Below, in pieces: positions 24,520 through 33,763 of a DNA stretch of 57,940 bases. Every line of letters starts with the position of its first letter. Positions within the stretch are counted from its first letter, which is position 1. Source of the DNA: Leptolinea sp. UBA5203 (GTDB taxonomy: Bacteria; Chloroflexota; Anaerolineae; Anaerolineales; Anaerolineaceae); assembly GCA_002412765.1 (NCBI GenBank), contig DHVR01000080.1, forward strand, positions 1 through 57,940. The letters run 5' to 3'. Made by a program: the position numbers and the translations under genes. Below the pieces are notes generated by a model, which saw nothing but the letters and a program-made list of their open reading frames with translations, was not told where the DNA came from and made no database searches.

Positions 24520-27051
24520 ATGAAAGTACTCTATTCGTGGTTAAAAGATTTTGTGGATTTGGATATGCCGATCCTTGATTTAGCCCGCTTGCTGACCCGT
24601 ACCGGGATGGAAGTGGAGCAGATTACGGTCGTTGGTTTGGAAATGCCGCAGATGGAACGGCGCGAGTTTAAAATCAAGGGTCTGGCCTGGCCGCGGGATA
24701 AATTCGTGGTTGCCCGGGTGGATGAGGTCATGCCCCATCCGGATGCTGACCGTCTGACCTTATGCCGCTTGTTTGACGGCACCCAGGAAATCATTGTGCT
24801 CACCGGTGCGCCGGAGATGCATCCCTACAAAGGTATTGGTCCGCTGGCCAAGCCGCTGATCGTGGCGTATGCCAGGGAAGGCGCGGAACTGTATGACGGT
24901 CACAAGCCGGGTCAGGAATTGACCAAATTGAAGCGCGCCAAAATCCGTGGGGTGGAATCCTTCTCCATGGTGTGTTCCGAGAAGGAATTGGGCATCTCCG
25001 ATGAGCATGAAGGCATCATTTTGTTGGATGACGACGCCCCGGTGGGTATGCCTTTGATGGATTACATGGGCGATGCGGTTTTTGAATTTGAAATCCTGCC
25101 CAACATGATTCGCAATGCCAGCATTCTGGGTGTAGCCAGGGAAGTTGCCGCTGTGCTGGGGCTGCCTCTGCGCAAACCTGCGCCAAAGCTCAATCCTACG
25201 GGTCCCTCGGTGATTGGCAAAGCCAAGATTCAGATTGAAGACGGCTCGTTAAACCCGCGCTTTGTGCTCGGGATGATTGAAAATGCAGCCCAGGTTCGCA
25301 GCCCGTATGCCATTCAGCGCCGTCTGCGCTTGAGCGGTATGCGCCCGATTAACGCGGTGGTGGATGCCACCAACTACGTGATGATGGAATTGGGCCAACC
25401 CCTGCATGCCTTTGACTATGACGTGTTGGTGAAACGGGCAGGCGGAAAGCCGCCGACCATTATTACCCGCCGCGCAGCCGAAGGCGAAAAACTGACCACC
25501 CTGGACGACGTCACCCATACCCTCTCATCCGAGATGATTGTGGTGGCCGACACCGCCGGTTCTTTAAGTTTAGCCGGTGTGATGGGCGGGCTGGAAAGTG
25601 AAATTACCGCCAATACGAAGAATGTGCTGCTGGAAGGCGCGGCTTGGAACTTCATCAATGTGCGCCGGGCTGTTACCAAGACCAAGATCAGCTCCGAAGC
25701 CGGTTACCGCTTCTCGCGCGGCATTCAACCCGCCATTGCCCTGGATGCTGTGGCGATGTGCCTGGATTACATGGCGCAGTGGAGCGGGGGTACCATCTCC
25801 AAAGACCTGATTGACGAATATCCCTGCCCGGTGAAAGATTCCGTGGTTACCCTGAGCATGGAAAAGATCAATGGCTTTTTGGGCATTCAAAGTACCGCCA
25901 AGGTAGTGGCTGAACTGCTCACCCGTCTGGAATTTGTGTGCAGCATTAAAGATGACGTGCTGACCATCCAGGCACCCAACCATCGACTGGACATCGGCGA
26001 GGGTGTAATCGGTCAGGCGGACGTGCTGGAAGAAATTGCGCGCATGATTGGCTATGATAATATCCCTGCTACGCGCCTATCAGATACCCTGCCCCGGCAG
26101 CGCGGCAACCGCACGCTGGAATTCGAAGAGAAGATCCGCGATCTGCTGGTATCGGTGGGTGTACAGGAAATCATAACCTACCGTCTGACCTCCAAAGAGC
26201 GCGAGGAAAAATTACTGCCGGCGGATCAGCGCGGCGAGGCTTTACCCTACATCACCCTGCAGAATCCGATCACGGTGGATCGGGTGGTGATGCGCCGCCG
26301 CTTGTTACCCGGCATCATGGAAGTCTTGGAACGCAATGCCCGTCTTTCCGAACATCTGGCTTTCTTTGAATTAGGCCCAGTGTACTTACCGGTGGAAGGC
26401 GAGCAACTACCACAAGAACCGATGAAACTTTCTTTGGCGATGAGCGGCAAACGCCTGCAATCCAGCTGGGATACCAAACTGGATCAGAAAATGGATTTCT
26501 ACGACATGAAGGGTGTTCTGGAAAGTTTATTATCCGCACTGCATGCCGTGGATGTGAAGTTCGTGCTCGCCAACGCCTCAACCTATCACCCCGGCAAATG
26601 TGCCGAGATTCTGGTCAAGGGGCAGTCCATCGGTGTGTTTGGCGAGATTCATCCGCAAGTGGTGGAATCTTATGATGTGCTGGACCGCGCGGTGCTGCTG
26701 GCTGAGTTGGATGTGCCCACGCTAATGACGCTGATCCCCGAACGTTTTGAAATTACTCCCGTGCCCCAGTTCCCCTCCGTGTATGAAGATCTGGCGGTGA
26801 TCGTGGATGAAGCGGTCCCGGCGGCGGCTGTGGAAGAAGTGATCCGTAAAGCTGGCGGCAAGCTAGTTTATGAAGTCAGCCTGTTTGATATTTACCGCGG
26901 CAAGCAGATCGGCGAAGGAAAGAAGAGCCTGGCTTATAACCTGGTGTATCTGGCTCTCGACCGCACGCTGACAGTGGATGAGATCGCCAAGCTACGCAAG
27001 AAAATCATTGGCTTGCTGGAGCGCGAGCTGCAAGCAGTGCTGCGAAGTTAA
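24520..27051 (+). CDS. pheT: Phenylalanine--tRNA ligase beta subunit
   Basis: 843 residues from ATG 24520 (MKVLYSWLKDFVDLD). The order is the usual one: EMAP-like tRNA-binding OB domain (VVARVDEVMPHPDADRLTLCRLF, about 75), B3/B4 editing domain (about 230-400), B5 (about 430-510), a catalytic-like core (RRRLLPGIMEVLERNARLSEHLAFFELG) and a C-terminal anticodon-binding ferredoxin-like domain (PQFPSVYEDLAVIVDEAVP). The TAG of pheS and the ATG here are 4 bp apart, so translation is coupled. Regulated by the upstream T-box. Confidence 0.97.
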   Translation: MKVLYSWLKDFVDLDMPILDLARLLTRTGMEVEQITVVGLEMPQMERREFKIKGLAWPRDKFVVARVDEVMPHPDADRLTLCRLFDGTQEIIVLTGAPEMHPYKGIGPLAKPLIVAYAREGAELYDGHKPGQELTKLKRAKIRGVESFSMVCSEKELGISDEHEGIILLDDDAPVGMPLMDYMGDAVFEFEILPNMIRNASILGVAREVAAVLGLPLRKPAPKLNPTGPSVIGKAKIQIEDGSLNPRFVLGMIENAAQVRSPYAIQRRLRLSGMRPINAVVDATNYVMMELGQPLHAFDYDVLVKRAGGKPPTIITRRAAEGEKLTTLDDVTHTLSSEMIVVADTAGSLSLAGVMGGLESEITANTKNVLLEGAAWNFINVRRAVTKTKISSEAGYRFSRGIQPAIALDAVAMCLDYMAQWSGGTISKDLIDEYPCPVKDSVVTLSMEKINGFLGIQSTAKVVAELLTRLEFVCSIKDDVLTIQAPNHRLDIGEGVIGQADVLEEIARMIGYDNIPATRLSDTLPRQRGNRTLEFEEKIRDLLVSVGVQEIITYRLTSKEREEKLLPADQRGEALPYITLQNPITVDRVVMRRRLLPGIMEVLERNARLSEHLAFFELGPVYLPVEGEQLPQEPMKLSLAMSGKRLQSSWDTKLDQKMDFYDMKGVLESLLSALHAVDVKFVLANASTYHPGKCAEILVKGQSIGVFGEIHPQVVESYDVLDRAVLLAELDVPTLMTLIPERFEITPVPQFPSVYEDLAVIVDEAVPAAAVEEVIRKAGGKLVYEVSLFDIYRGKQIGEGKKSLAYNLVYLALDRTLTVDEIAKLRKKIIGLLERELQAVLRS

Positions 27052-27057
27052 AAAGCG

Positions 27058-27091
27058 GGAGGCTGTCCAAATCGGACAGCCTCCTTTTTTT
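27058..27091 (+). terminator. Terminator after pheST
   Basis: GGAGGCTGTCC (27058-27068) and GGACAGCCTCC (27074-27084) form a perfect 11-bp stem with a 5-nt loop, followed by seven T. Confidence 0.93.
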
Positions 27092-27147
27092 GCCTGATCT
27101 GCCAGGCGTAACAGATCAGGAATTATTGGTGAAGGAAAAATCCAGGC

Positions 27148-28116
27148 TTAATCAGCCGGTTTTTTAAATTCTTCGATAATCTGTTCAATGGCTTCCAGTA
27201 CATCGTCGGTCAGTTTATTCACCATTTCGGCAGCCATCAGGTTTTCATCCAACTGTTCCAGACGGGTGGCGCCGGTGATGACGCTGCTGATTTCCTTGCG
27301 GCGCAGAATCCAGGCTAGCGCCAGTTGGGCGGTGGTCATTTCCAATTCTGTAGCCAGGGCGGTCAATTTACGAATCGTGCCGACGCGCTCGGGTGTGATG
27401 TCATCGTTGATCCAGGCCACATCATCCAGGGTGGCGCGGCTGCCCAGCGGGATGCCTTCATTATATTTGCCGGAAAGCAAACCGAAGTATAGCGGGCTCC
27501 AGGTGGTCAAACCTAAACCATATTCTTTGACCAGGGGTTCCAACTCAATCTCCACCCGGTTGCGGTGCACCATGTTGTATTGGGGCTGCTCCACCACGGG
27601 AGCGATCAGGTTATATTGTTTGGCTGTGCCGATGGCCATGGCCACCTGTGATGCTTCCCACATGGAGGTACCCCAGTAGAGAATTTTGCCCTGGCGTACG
27701 AGCAAATCCATGGTTTGGCAAATTTCATCCAAGGGAGTGTCCGGATCATAGCGGTGGCAGAAGTACAGATCAAAATAATCGACTTGCATGCGTTTAAGGG
27801 AAGCATTTAAGGATTCCACGATATGTTTTCGAGAAAGTCCGCGGCCGTTGGGGCCGGGCATGGTGGGCCAGAAGACTTTGCTGCTGAGCACAAGCGCCTC
27901 ACGCGGCAAATCCTGGATGGCTTTGCCCATCATGGTTTCTGCCTGACCGTTGGCGTAAATATCCGCGTTGTCAAAAAAGTTGATGCCTTGATCAAAACCG
28001 GTGTGAATTAAATCCGACACCAGATTGTCGTCCAATTGAGTACCGAAGGTGATCCAGGCTCCCAAAGAGAGCTCGCTCACTTTCAGTCCAGTGCGGCCGA
28101 GTCGCCGATAATGCAT
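27148..28116 (-). CDS. Aldo/keto reductase, KCNAB (voltage-gated channel beta) type
   Basis: 322 residues, TIM-barrel NAD(P)H reductase. The catalytic tetrad is visible: Asp/Tyr in FFDNADIYANGQAE, Lys in LVLSSKVFW and His in LYFCHRYDPDTP. The cofactor-binding end SSVITGATRLEQLDENL is typical. It resembles the YghZ/KCNAB group, which reduces aldehydes such as methylglyoxal. It lies 60 bp after kamA on the same strand, so they may share a transcript. The substrate is not predictable. Confidence 0.9.
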   Translation of the reverse strand: MHYRRLGRTGLKVSELSLGAWITFGTQLDDNLVSDLIHTGFDQGINFFDNADIYANGQAETMMGKAIQDLPREALVLSSKVFWPTMPGPNGRGLSRKHIVESLNASLKRMQVDYFDLYFCHRYDPDTPLDEICQTMDLLVRQGKILYWGTSMWEASQVAMAIGTAKQYNLIAPVVEQPQYNMVHRNRVEIELEPLVKEYGLGLTTWSPLYFGLLSGKYNEGIPLGSRATLDDVAWINDDITPERVGTIRKLTALATELEMTTAQLALAWILRRKEISSVITGATRLEQLDENLMAAEMVNKLTDDVLEAIEQIIEEFKKPAD

Positions 28117-28176
28117 AGTTGCCTCCAGAGCTTAACGTCAATTCCTATCATACCGCATTCCATAGAAAAGCGCGAT

Positions 28177-29508
28177 TTATTCATCTGATCCAATTCCGAG
28201 CGGTTTCCATTTGCTGTCATCCAGGCGCAGGCGGTGCTGGGTATCTTCCCGGCTGTGGGTTTCCAGGAATTTTTCCGGGATGATGTTCAGTGCGTCCCCT
28301 TCCAGCAAGCCGTGGATACCGGTCTGGCCGGGTTCCGCTCTGCGGTGTTGGCAGTAGGAGCAGGTGGCGGGATCATGCCTTTGATAGTTCTCCGGTTCTT
28401 CATAGGTACTGATGTAGCCCTCAAAGTTTCGCAAGGCAATTTTATGATCCGAGCTGGAGATGAGATAGTTTGGCCCCACGGGGATTTTTCCGCCGCCGGC
28501 GGGCGCGTCCACCACGTAGGTGGGGATGGCATAACCGGAAGTGTGTCCGCGCAGCCCTTCGATGATTTCAATGCCCTTGGCCACCGGGGTGCGGAAATGG
28601 CCCGCGCCGTGCACCAGATCACATTGATACAGGTAATACGGGCGCACGCGGAGTTGCACCAGATCATGCACCAGCTTGCGCTGAATGTGGACACAATCAT
28701 TCACGCCGGCCAACAAAACGGTTTGGTTGCCCAGGGGAATGCCGACGCGGGTGAGTTTGTCACAGGCCAGCGCCAGCTCGGCGGTGATCTCATCGGGATG
28801 ATTGACGTGAATATTCATCCATAAGGGATGATAGTTGGAAAGCATTTCGCATAGCTCATCGGTGACGCGCATGGGCATAAAGACCGGCACGCGCGTGCCA
28901 ATGCGGATGATCTCAATATGGGGAATCTCGCGTAAGGCGCTGAGAATCTCTTCCAGGACGGAGGGTTTCAGGGTCAGGGGATCGCCGCCGGAGAGGAGCA
29001 CATCCCGCACCTGGGGGGTACGTTTGAGGTACTCGATTTGAAGTTTGAAATCCTCGCGGGAAAAAGTCGCCAGCGGATCTCCTACGATGCGCGAGCGGGT
29101 GCAATACCGGCAGTAGGAGGCGCACTGCGTAGTGACCAACATCAGCACCCGATCCGGGTAGCGGTGGACCAAGCCGGGAACCGGCGAATCCCGATCTTCG
29201 GCCAGGGAGTCTTCCATCATCCCGGTGAAAGGCGCAATCTCCCCTTCCAGAGGAATGACCTGCCTGCGGATGGGGTCGTTGGGGTCGTTGGGGTCAATCA
29301 GCGAAACGAAGTAAGGGGTGATATCTACACGGAATAAACCGGGCTGTGAGAGGGCCTTTTTTTCACTATCGGTAAGGTGTAAAACTTTTTCAAAATCATC
29401 GACCGTATTCAAGCGATGGCTGAGCTGCCAACGCCAATCGGCCCATTTTTCTAGGGGAACATCCTGGTAGGTTGGTGCAATTTTCGAAGCAAATCCAAGA
29501 TTTTTCAT
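28177..29508 (-). CDS. kamA: Lysine 2,3-aminomutase
   Basis: 443 residues. Radical SAM enzyme with the Cys triad CASYCRYCTRSRIVG at about 131-145. Other family segments are LLSGGDPLTL, RIGTRVPVFMPMR, NHPDEITAELALAC, YYLYQCDLVHGAGHFRTPV (substrate/PLP region) and YVVDAPAGGGKIPVGPNY. C-terminal Cys (TCSYCQHRR) fit the zinc site of the family. It uses SAM, 4Fe-4S and PLP to convert L-lysine to L-beta-lysine, for lysine fermentation or for osmolyte synthesis. No ablB-like acetyltransferase or other kam gene is in the window, so the pathway is open. Confidence 0.93.
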   Translation of the reverse strand: MKNLGFASKIAPTYQDVPLEKWADWRWQLSHRLNTVDDFEKVLHLTDSEKKALSQPGLFRVDITPYFVSLIDPNDPNDPIRRQVIPLEGEIAPFTGMMEDSLAEDRDSPVPGLVHRYPDRVLMLVTTQCASYCRYCTRSRIVGDPLATFSREDFKLQIEYLKRTPQVRDVLLSGGDPLTLKPSVLEEILSALREIPHIEIIRIGTRVPVFMPMRVTDELCEMLSNYHPLWMNIHVNHPDEITAELALACDKLTRVGIPLGNQTVLLAGVNDCVHIQRKLVHDLVQLRVRPYYLYQCDLVHGAGHFRTPVAKGIEIIEGLRGHTSGYAIPTYVVDAPAGGGKIPVGPNYLISSSDHKIALRNFEGYISTYEEPENYQRHDPATCSYCQHRRAEPGQTGIHGLLEGDALNIIPEKFLETHSREDTQHRLRLDDSKWKPLGIGSDE

Positions 29509-29782
29509 GCGAGTCTCCTCAAACGCCTGCTTATTGAATAACAGGGATGTGTTTTAAGAAATATAAACCAAAAAATCCTCGAACGAAATAAGTATTGAAT
29601 GAATTGACTATAAGTGAATATTTAATCCAATCGGAATGTACGGTTTTATTGCTTGGCTCTGTTTTAGCAAAGCGTTTCCATTCATGAATTATACGAGATG
29701 AACGATAAATAACACGTATAAGGTTCTGGTATTTTAAAAAAAATTATATTTTCTGCAACGAGAAACGGGAAATATTTTTTTA

Positions 29783-30142
29783 TTATTGGGTTATTTCCAT
29801 GGGTTCCAAGAGTACATTGATTCCACTAACAATTTGGTTCGTTTTATGTTGAGAAACTGTACCTATATATTCTTTCAGATCATTTTTATCAACGGTGAAA
29901 ATCTGGGTAATATTTACCACACTTGTCTTACTTAGCCCACCTAGACCAGCTTCCAGTAGCACGTTTCCGGGTAATTTAGCCCTGTCTAAATTTGAAGTCA
30001 AGATACACACAACCACAGTTCTTAGGGCACTTTGATTAAAAACATTATTCTGAATCACAATACATGGACGTCGGTACCCTGGCTCTGAGCCCTGTGGTTC
30101 GTCCAATTCAATCCAATAAATATCCCCTTGTTTTATCCCCAT
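29783..30142 (-). CDS. MazF/PemK-family toxin
   Basis: 119 residues with the family start QGDIYWIELDEPQGSEPGYRRPCIVIQN, then VVVCILTSNLDRAKLPGNVLL and TQIFTVDKNDL. MazF-type toxins are sequence-specific mRNA endoribonucleases. The ATG at 30140-30142 overlaps the TAA of the upstream antitoxin gene (TAATG), the classic coupled arrangement. It keeps the R and T/S positions typical of active enzymes. Confidence 0.92.
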   Translation of the reverse strand: MGIKQGDIYWIELDEPQGSEPGYRRPCIVIQNNVFNQSALRTVVVCILTSNLDRAKLPGNVLLEAGLGGLSKTSVVNITQIFTVDKNDLKEYIGTVSQHKTNQIVSGINVLLEPMEITQ

Positions 30143-30393
30143 TACTCACTTATTCCTTGCTTCTTCTGATGAGAACGAATAAGTTGCATTGCTTCCTCGT
30201 CTTCCGTGTCCGGTTCAACAGCATAAGCCGCATTGATTTTCGCAAGTAGCTGCTTACTGCGATATTGATTCAAATATCCAACTAAGGCTTCTGAAATTAC
30301 TTGACTGCGTGGAATATCCAACTCTTTAGCAACTGTGTCAGTTTCCAACAATAAAGAACTCTCGATTGAAATTGCTGTTTTTGATTTAGGCAT
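30142..30393 (-). CDS. Ribbon-helix-helix antitoxin
   Basis: 83 residues from ATG 30393, preceded by aggag; the longer frame from 30498 overlaps the promoter and is rejected. An RHH start KSKTAISIESSLLLETDTVAKEL is followed by DIPRSQVISEALVGYLNQY, then an acidic C-terminal tail (EPDTEDEEAMQLIR) that would bind the toxin. It precedes and overlaps the mazF-type toxin gene. It likely autorepresses at the dyad overlapping its promoter. Confidence 0.88.
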   Translation of the reverse strand: MPKSKTAISIESSLLLETDTVAKELDIPRSQVISEALVGYLNQYRSKQLLAKINAAYAVEPDTEDEEAMQLIRSHQKKQGISE

Positions 30394-30410
30394 ATTATTT
30401 CTCCTGATCA

Positions 30411-30446
30411 TATACAAAGTATAACAAATAGTATTACCAAGTTCAA
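30411..30446 (-). promoter_or_regulatory. Toxin-antitoxin promoter with operator dyad
   Basis: Reading the minus strand, TTGAAC (30446-30441) and TATACT (30423-30418) are 17 bp apart. The dyad TATAC-TTT-GTATA (30411-30423) covers the -10 box, a natural site for autorepression by the RHH antitoxin. Operator function is inferred. Confidence 0.7.
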
Positions 30447-30546
30447 TGTTGAGCCAATCGTTGAGTGCGTTGCCAACGTACATTTCTGTGATGGGCAAAG
30501 TATCACATTCGTAATCAGAATGAACATGTTGGAATGTAGATAATGA

Positions 30547-30605
30547 AATGTAACACCTATTGCAAATTGAAATAATTAAAGGTAAAATGCAACAAGTGTT
30601 ACATT
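30547..30605 (+). promoter_or_regulatory. chrB promoter flanked by two inverted 18-bp operator-like sites
   Basis: Site 1 AATGTAACACCTATTGCA (30547-30564) and site 2 TGCAACAAGTGTTACATT (30588-30605) are inverted copies, 16 of 18 positions identical. Each is itself a rough palindrome of TG(T/C)AACA. Between and under them lie -35 TTGCAA (30560-30565), a 17-bp spacer and -10 TAAAAT (30583-30588), so site 1 overlaps the -35 and site 2 the -10. This is a clear architecture for a repressor or a twisting activator. The regulator is unknown. Confidence 0.75.
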
Positions 30606-30618
30606 AAAGGAGTTTGCC

Positions 30619-31200
30619 GTGAATCACAAATGGTTATTATTCTGCCCGCAATTACCTGCCACGCCATCCAGCCCCAGGGTGACTATTTGGCGGCGCATGC
30701 GTTCCGCAGGGGCGATTGGATTGGATAACGGTCTGTGGTTGTTGCCCAACACGCCTCTTTCCGCCCAGGTGATTGAGGAACTGAAGGAATACGTCCAACA
30801 GCAAGCCGGCAGCAGTAATTCTTTCCTGGCCAATGCTTTTGATCCGGCCACCGAAGATGGCATACTCGAGCGTTTCCGGCAGGATCGGGCGGAGGAATAT
30901 GCGGAATTCAAAGAGCAATGTGCTGATTTTTTGAAAGAAATTGAAAAAGAGATTCAACGCGAGAATTTCAGCTTTGCAGAATTTGAGGAAAACGAGCAGG
31001 ACCTGATCAAGCTGGAAGCCTGGCTGGTCAAGGTGAAAAGCCGCGATTTCGCCGACGGAACCCAGGCAGCAGAGGCAGAGCAGTGGCTTGAAAAATGCCG
31101 TCAGGTTTTCCAACAATTTGCTACGGATGTTTATACCCATGAGGACCCGGATCACACCCGAAAAAAGCGTTGTGATCCAGGTTCCATATCGCCAAAATAG
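30619..31200 (+). CDS. ChrB N-terminal domain protein (chromate resistance-type regulator)
   Basis: 193 residues from GTG 30619, with SD aaaggag 7 nt upstream. The first 55 residues match ChrB N-terminal domains: KWLLFCPQLPATPSSPRVTIWRRMRS, then GAIGLDNGLWLLPN. The middle (about 90-150) is rich in Glu/Lys and probably coiled. The ChrB rhodanese/C-terminal half is missing. ChrB proteins act in chromate sensing or resistance, but short forms occur beside MFS exporters with no proven substrate. The MFS gene follows 60 bp later. Confidence 0.75.
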   Translation: MNHKWLLFCPQLPATPSSPRVTIWRRMRSAGAIGLDNGLWLLPNTPLSAQVIEELKEYVQQQAGSSNSFLANAFDPATEDGILERFRQDRAEEYAEFKEQCADFLKEIEKEIQRENFSFAEFEENEQDLIKLEAWLVKVKSRDFADGTQAAEAEQWLEKCRQVFQQFATDVYTHEDPDHTRKKRCDPGSISPK

Positions 31201-31260
31201 ATATTTAGTAATGAACCCGATGATAAAAAATTTGCTTTTGATAATAGATAGAGGTGATAC

Positions 31261-32508
31261 GTGACGGAAAATCAAGAAAAAAAAAGTTTACTGAAAGGGG
31301 TTAAAAAATTACCCCGCAACGTTTGGGCAGTCGGATTGACCAGTTTTTTTATGGATGTTTCCAGCGAAATGGTGATCAATATTGTTCCGCTGTTTCTGTC
31401 CAATGTGCTGGGGGTGCAAACTGCGGTCATCGGCTTGATTGAAGGGGTGGCTGAAGCCACAGCCAGCATTCTTAAGTTGTTTTCGGGCTGGCTATCGGAT
31501 AAGACGGGCGGACGTAAATGGCTGGCAGTGTTGGGGTATGGTTTCTCGGCACTCAGCAAGCCTTTCTTTTATATCGCCAACACCTGGGGCGTGATCGCCG
31601 GGGTGCGCTGGGCGGACCGCGTGGGCAAGGGTATTCGTACCGCTCCAAGGGATGCCCTGGTGGCGGATTCAGTCACAAAGGAAACCCGCGGGTTGGCGTT
31701 CGGTTTTCACCGCGCTATGGATACCGCCGGCGCGATGGTGGGTTTGATTATCGCGGCTGTGGTAGTGTGGTTGGCGCAGGCTAATAACGTCTCTTTATCC
31801 CGGTTGACCTTCCAACAAATTGTGCTTTTCAGCCTTTTACCAGCTTTTCTGGCCGTGCTCTCGTTGATCATTGGTGCGAAGGATGTGCCGGTTACCAATA
31901 AAGCTGCCCTGCCGAAGTTTGCCTTTAAAAATCTGGGTAAGCCTTTTATGATTTTCCTGGTCATTGTGGGCGTCTTCACCCTGGGGAATTCCTCGGACGC
32001 ATTTTTAGTGCTGCGTGCCCAGAATTTGGGCATATCCATCCTTGGCATCCTATTGATGCTGATCGTCTTCAATCTGGTCTATTCCCTGGTTTCAGTACCT
32101 GCCGGGTCTCTCTCAGACCGTATTGGCCGCCGCCGCTTGATGATTGGCGGTTGGTTTGTCTACGGTTTGATCTATCTGGGGTTTGCTCTCTCCAATCAAT
32201 CCTGGCAAATCTGGCTGCTGTATGTGGCTTACGGCCTGTATTACGGCCTGGCACACGGCGCGGCTAACGCCATGGTGGCGGATTTAGTGCCTGCCCATTT
32301 GCGCGGCACGGCTTACGGAACGTACAATGCGGTGATTGGCGTGCTGGCTCTGCCTGCTTCCCTGATAGCCGGGCTGCTCTGGCAAGGGGTAGGGACATGG
32401 GCTGGGTTCGGTCCTTCAGCGCCCTTCTTTTTTGGGGCAGGATTATCCATTCTAGCAACCTTGATGATGGTTTTCTGGATGCCAAAACAACAGGTACTGA
32501 CGCAATAA
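31261..32508 (+). CDS. MFS transporter
   Basis: 415 residues from GTG 31261 with SD agaggtg. About 12 membrane segments. The loop 2-3 MFS motif is GWLSDKTGGRKWLAVLGY, with its second-half counterpart GSLSDRIGRRRLMIGGW. The segment ADRVGKGIRTAPRDALVADS is typical of the ChrB-associated MFS group. It is probably an exporter in the inner membrane. It forms a two-gene unit with the chrB-like gene under the paired-operator promoter. The substrate is unknown; metal oxyanion efflux is a guess. Confidence 0.87.
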   Translation: MTENQEKKSLLKGVKKLPRNVWAVGLTSFFMDVSSEMVINIVPLFLSNVLGVQTAVIGLIEGVAEATASILKLFSGWLSDKTGGRKWLAVLGYGFSALSKPFFYIANTWGVIAGVRWADRVGKGIRTAPRDALVADSVTKETRGLAFGFHRAMDTAGAMVGLIIAAVVVWLAQANNVSLSRLTFQQIVLFSLLPAFLAVLSLIIGAKDVPVTNKAALPKFAFKNLGKPFMIFLVIVGVFTLGNSSDAFLVLRAQNLGISILGILLMLIVFNLVYSLVSVPAGSLSDRIGRRRLMIGGWFVYGLIYLGFALSNQSWQIWLLYVAYGLYYGLAHGAANAMVADLVPAHLRGTAYGTYNAVIGVLALPASLIAGLLWQGVGTWAGFGPSAPFFFGAGLSILATLMMVFWMPKQQVLTQ

Positions 32509-32624
32509 GCTCAGATTTAAAGGCTGAAGCTCCTTTATCTGTCGGGATGGGGTTCCTCTCGATGGATGAGGGAGTTTTTTTAATCAGCAAATATTAAACT
32601 TTTATCAGAAATAAAGGGGGCAAC

Positions 32625-32653
32625 TTGACTTGACGTTTTTGGCATGGTATCAT
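32625..32653 (+). promoter_or_regulatory. Promoter of the hrcA-grpE-dnaK operon
   Basis: TTGACT (32625-32630), a 17-bp spacer and TATCAT (32648-32653). The predicted start at about 32660 places the CIRCE operator immediately downstream, so bound HrcA would block initiation or escape. Confidence 0.8.
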
Positions 32654-32666
32654 AAACGAGTAATTT

Positions 32667-32693
32667 TTAGCACTCTCATCTTTAGAGTGCTAA
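32667..32693 (+). promoter_or_regulatory. CIRCE operator
   Basis: TTAGCACTC (32667-32675), a 9-bp spacer and GAGTGCTAA (32685-32693): a perfect match to the CIRCE consensus. It is the HrcA binding site and lies 11 bp before the hrcA start codon. Confidence 0.97.
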
Positions 32694-32704
32694 AAGAAGA
32701 AAAA

Positions 32705-33739
32705 ATGGAAAAACTTTCTGAGCGCCAAAAAATGATCTTGAGCATGGTCATTCATGAGTACATCCGTACAGCGATCCCCGTGGGTTCAAAAAACCTGGTG
32801 GAACACTACAATATGGGTGTCAGCTCTGCTACCGTGCGCAATGAATTGGCGGCGTTGACCGAAATGGGCTATTTACAGCAGCCGCATACCTCGGCCGGGC
32901 GTGTCCCAACGGAAGACGGCTATCGTCATTTTGTGGAACGCTTACAGCAAGTGATCGATTTACCGGAAAGTGTTCGCCGCATGATCAGCCATCAATTTTA
33001 TCAAACCCGGCACGATGTAGAGCAATGGGCTAAACTGGCGGCTTCGGTATTGGCTAATCAATCCAGGGCAGCCTCGGTGGTAACCGCTCCCCATCCGTTG
33101 AACGCAAGGTTTAAACATCTTGAGTTAATTGCCACCCAGGGCTTACAGGTTTTACTGGTTTTAGTATTGTACGGCGGTGAAGTTCATCAGCATATGTTAC
33201 GAATGGATGAACCCATTACACAAGAACAGCTTTCCGTCATTTCCGGCACTTTAACAGCACGGTTCCAGGGTAGAAGCAGTGACGAAGTAGAACGCAGCCT
33301 GCAATACTTAACCGGTCTTGAAGAAGTGTTTGCCCGAGCAATTATGCTGAACATGAAGCAGACCGATTCGTTGAGCGCAGGCGAAATATTTTTGGATGGC
33401 CTGACCAACGTGATGGCTGAACCGGAATTCGCCGGCTCGGATGAAGTGCGCAGAGCCTTGCATTTACTGGAAGAGCGTTCTTTTATGAATGATCTTTTGG
33501 AACGAACCATCTTACCCGGGACGATCGGCGGTGTGCAGGTCTTGATCGGCGGAGAAGGTATTTTTGATGAGTTACGCCAGTTTTCGGTGATTTTATCGAA
33601 TTACGGCGCCACCGGATTATCAACCGGTACCATTGGAGTATTGGGACCCATGCGTATGTCCTATGGGCGCACCATTTCCATGGTTCGATTTTTATCCCGG
33701 TTATTGAGCGATATGGTGGTCGAAACATTAGGGGACTAA
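32705..33739 (+). CDS. hrcA: Heat-inducible transcription repressor HrcA
   Basis: 344 residues from ATG 32705; the longer frame from 32630 would run through CIRCE and is rejected. N-terminal winged helix MEKLSERQKMILSMVIHEYI...STRVRNEL-type (VSSATVRNELAALTEMGYLQQPHTSAGRVPT). The C-terminal part has the GAF-like dimer region and the ending GTIGVLGPMRMSYGRTISMV. It represses its own operon at CIRCE and needs GroEL for folding in the known model. It is followed 24 bp later by grpE. Confidence 0.96.
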   Translation: MEKLSERQKMILSMVIHEYIRTAIPVGSKNLVEHYNMGVSSATVRNELAALTEMGYLQQPHTSAGRVPTEDGYRHFVERLQQVIDLPESVRRMISHQFYQTRHDVEQWAKLAASVLANQSRAASVVTAPHPLNARFKHLELIATQGLQVLLVLVLYGGEVHQHMLRMDEPITQEQLSVISGTLTARFQGRSSDEVERSLQYLTGLEEVFARAIMLNMKQTDSLSAGEIFLDGLTNVMAEPEFAGSDEVRRALHLLEERSFMNDLLERTILPGTIGGVQVLIGGEGIFDELRQFSVILSNYGATGLSTGTIGVLGPMRMSYGRTISMVRFLSRLLSDMVVETLGD

Positions 33740-33763
33740 CCTAAAAAGATTGAGGGTTAATTC

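Noticed and set aside
29509..29782. Possible gene between kamA and the toxin gene
   Set aside because: The 274-bp gap is AT-rich, and no frame of useful length with an SD was found.
32630..32704. N-terminal extension of hrcA
   Set aside because: It would translate through the CIRCE operator and the promoter spacer. ATG 32705 fits the family start.
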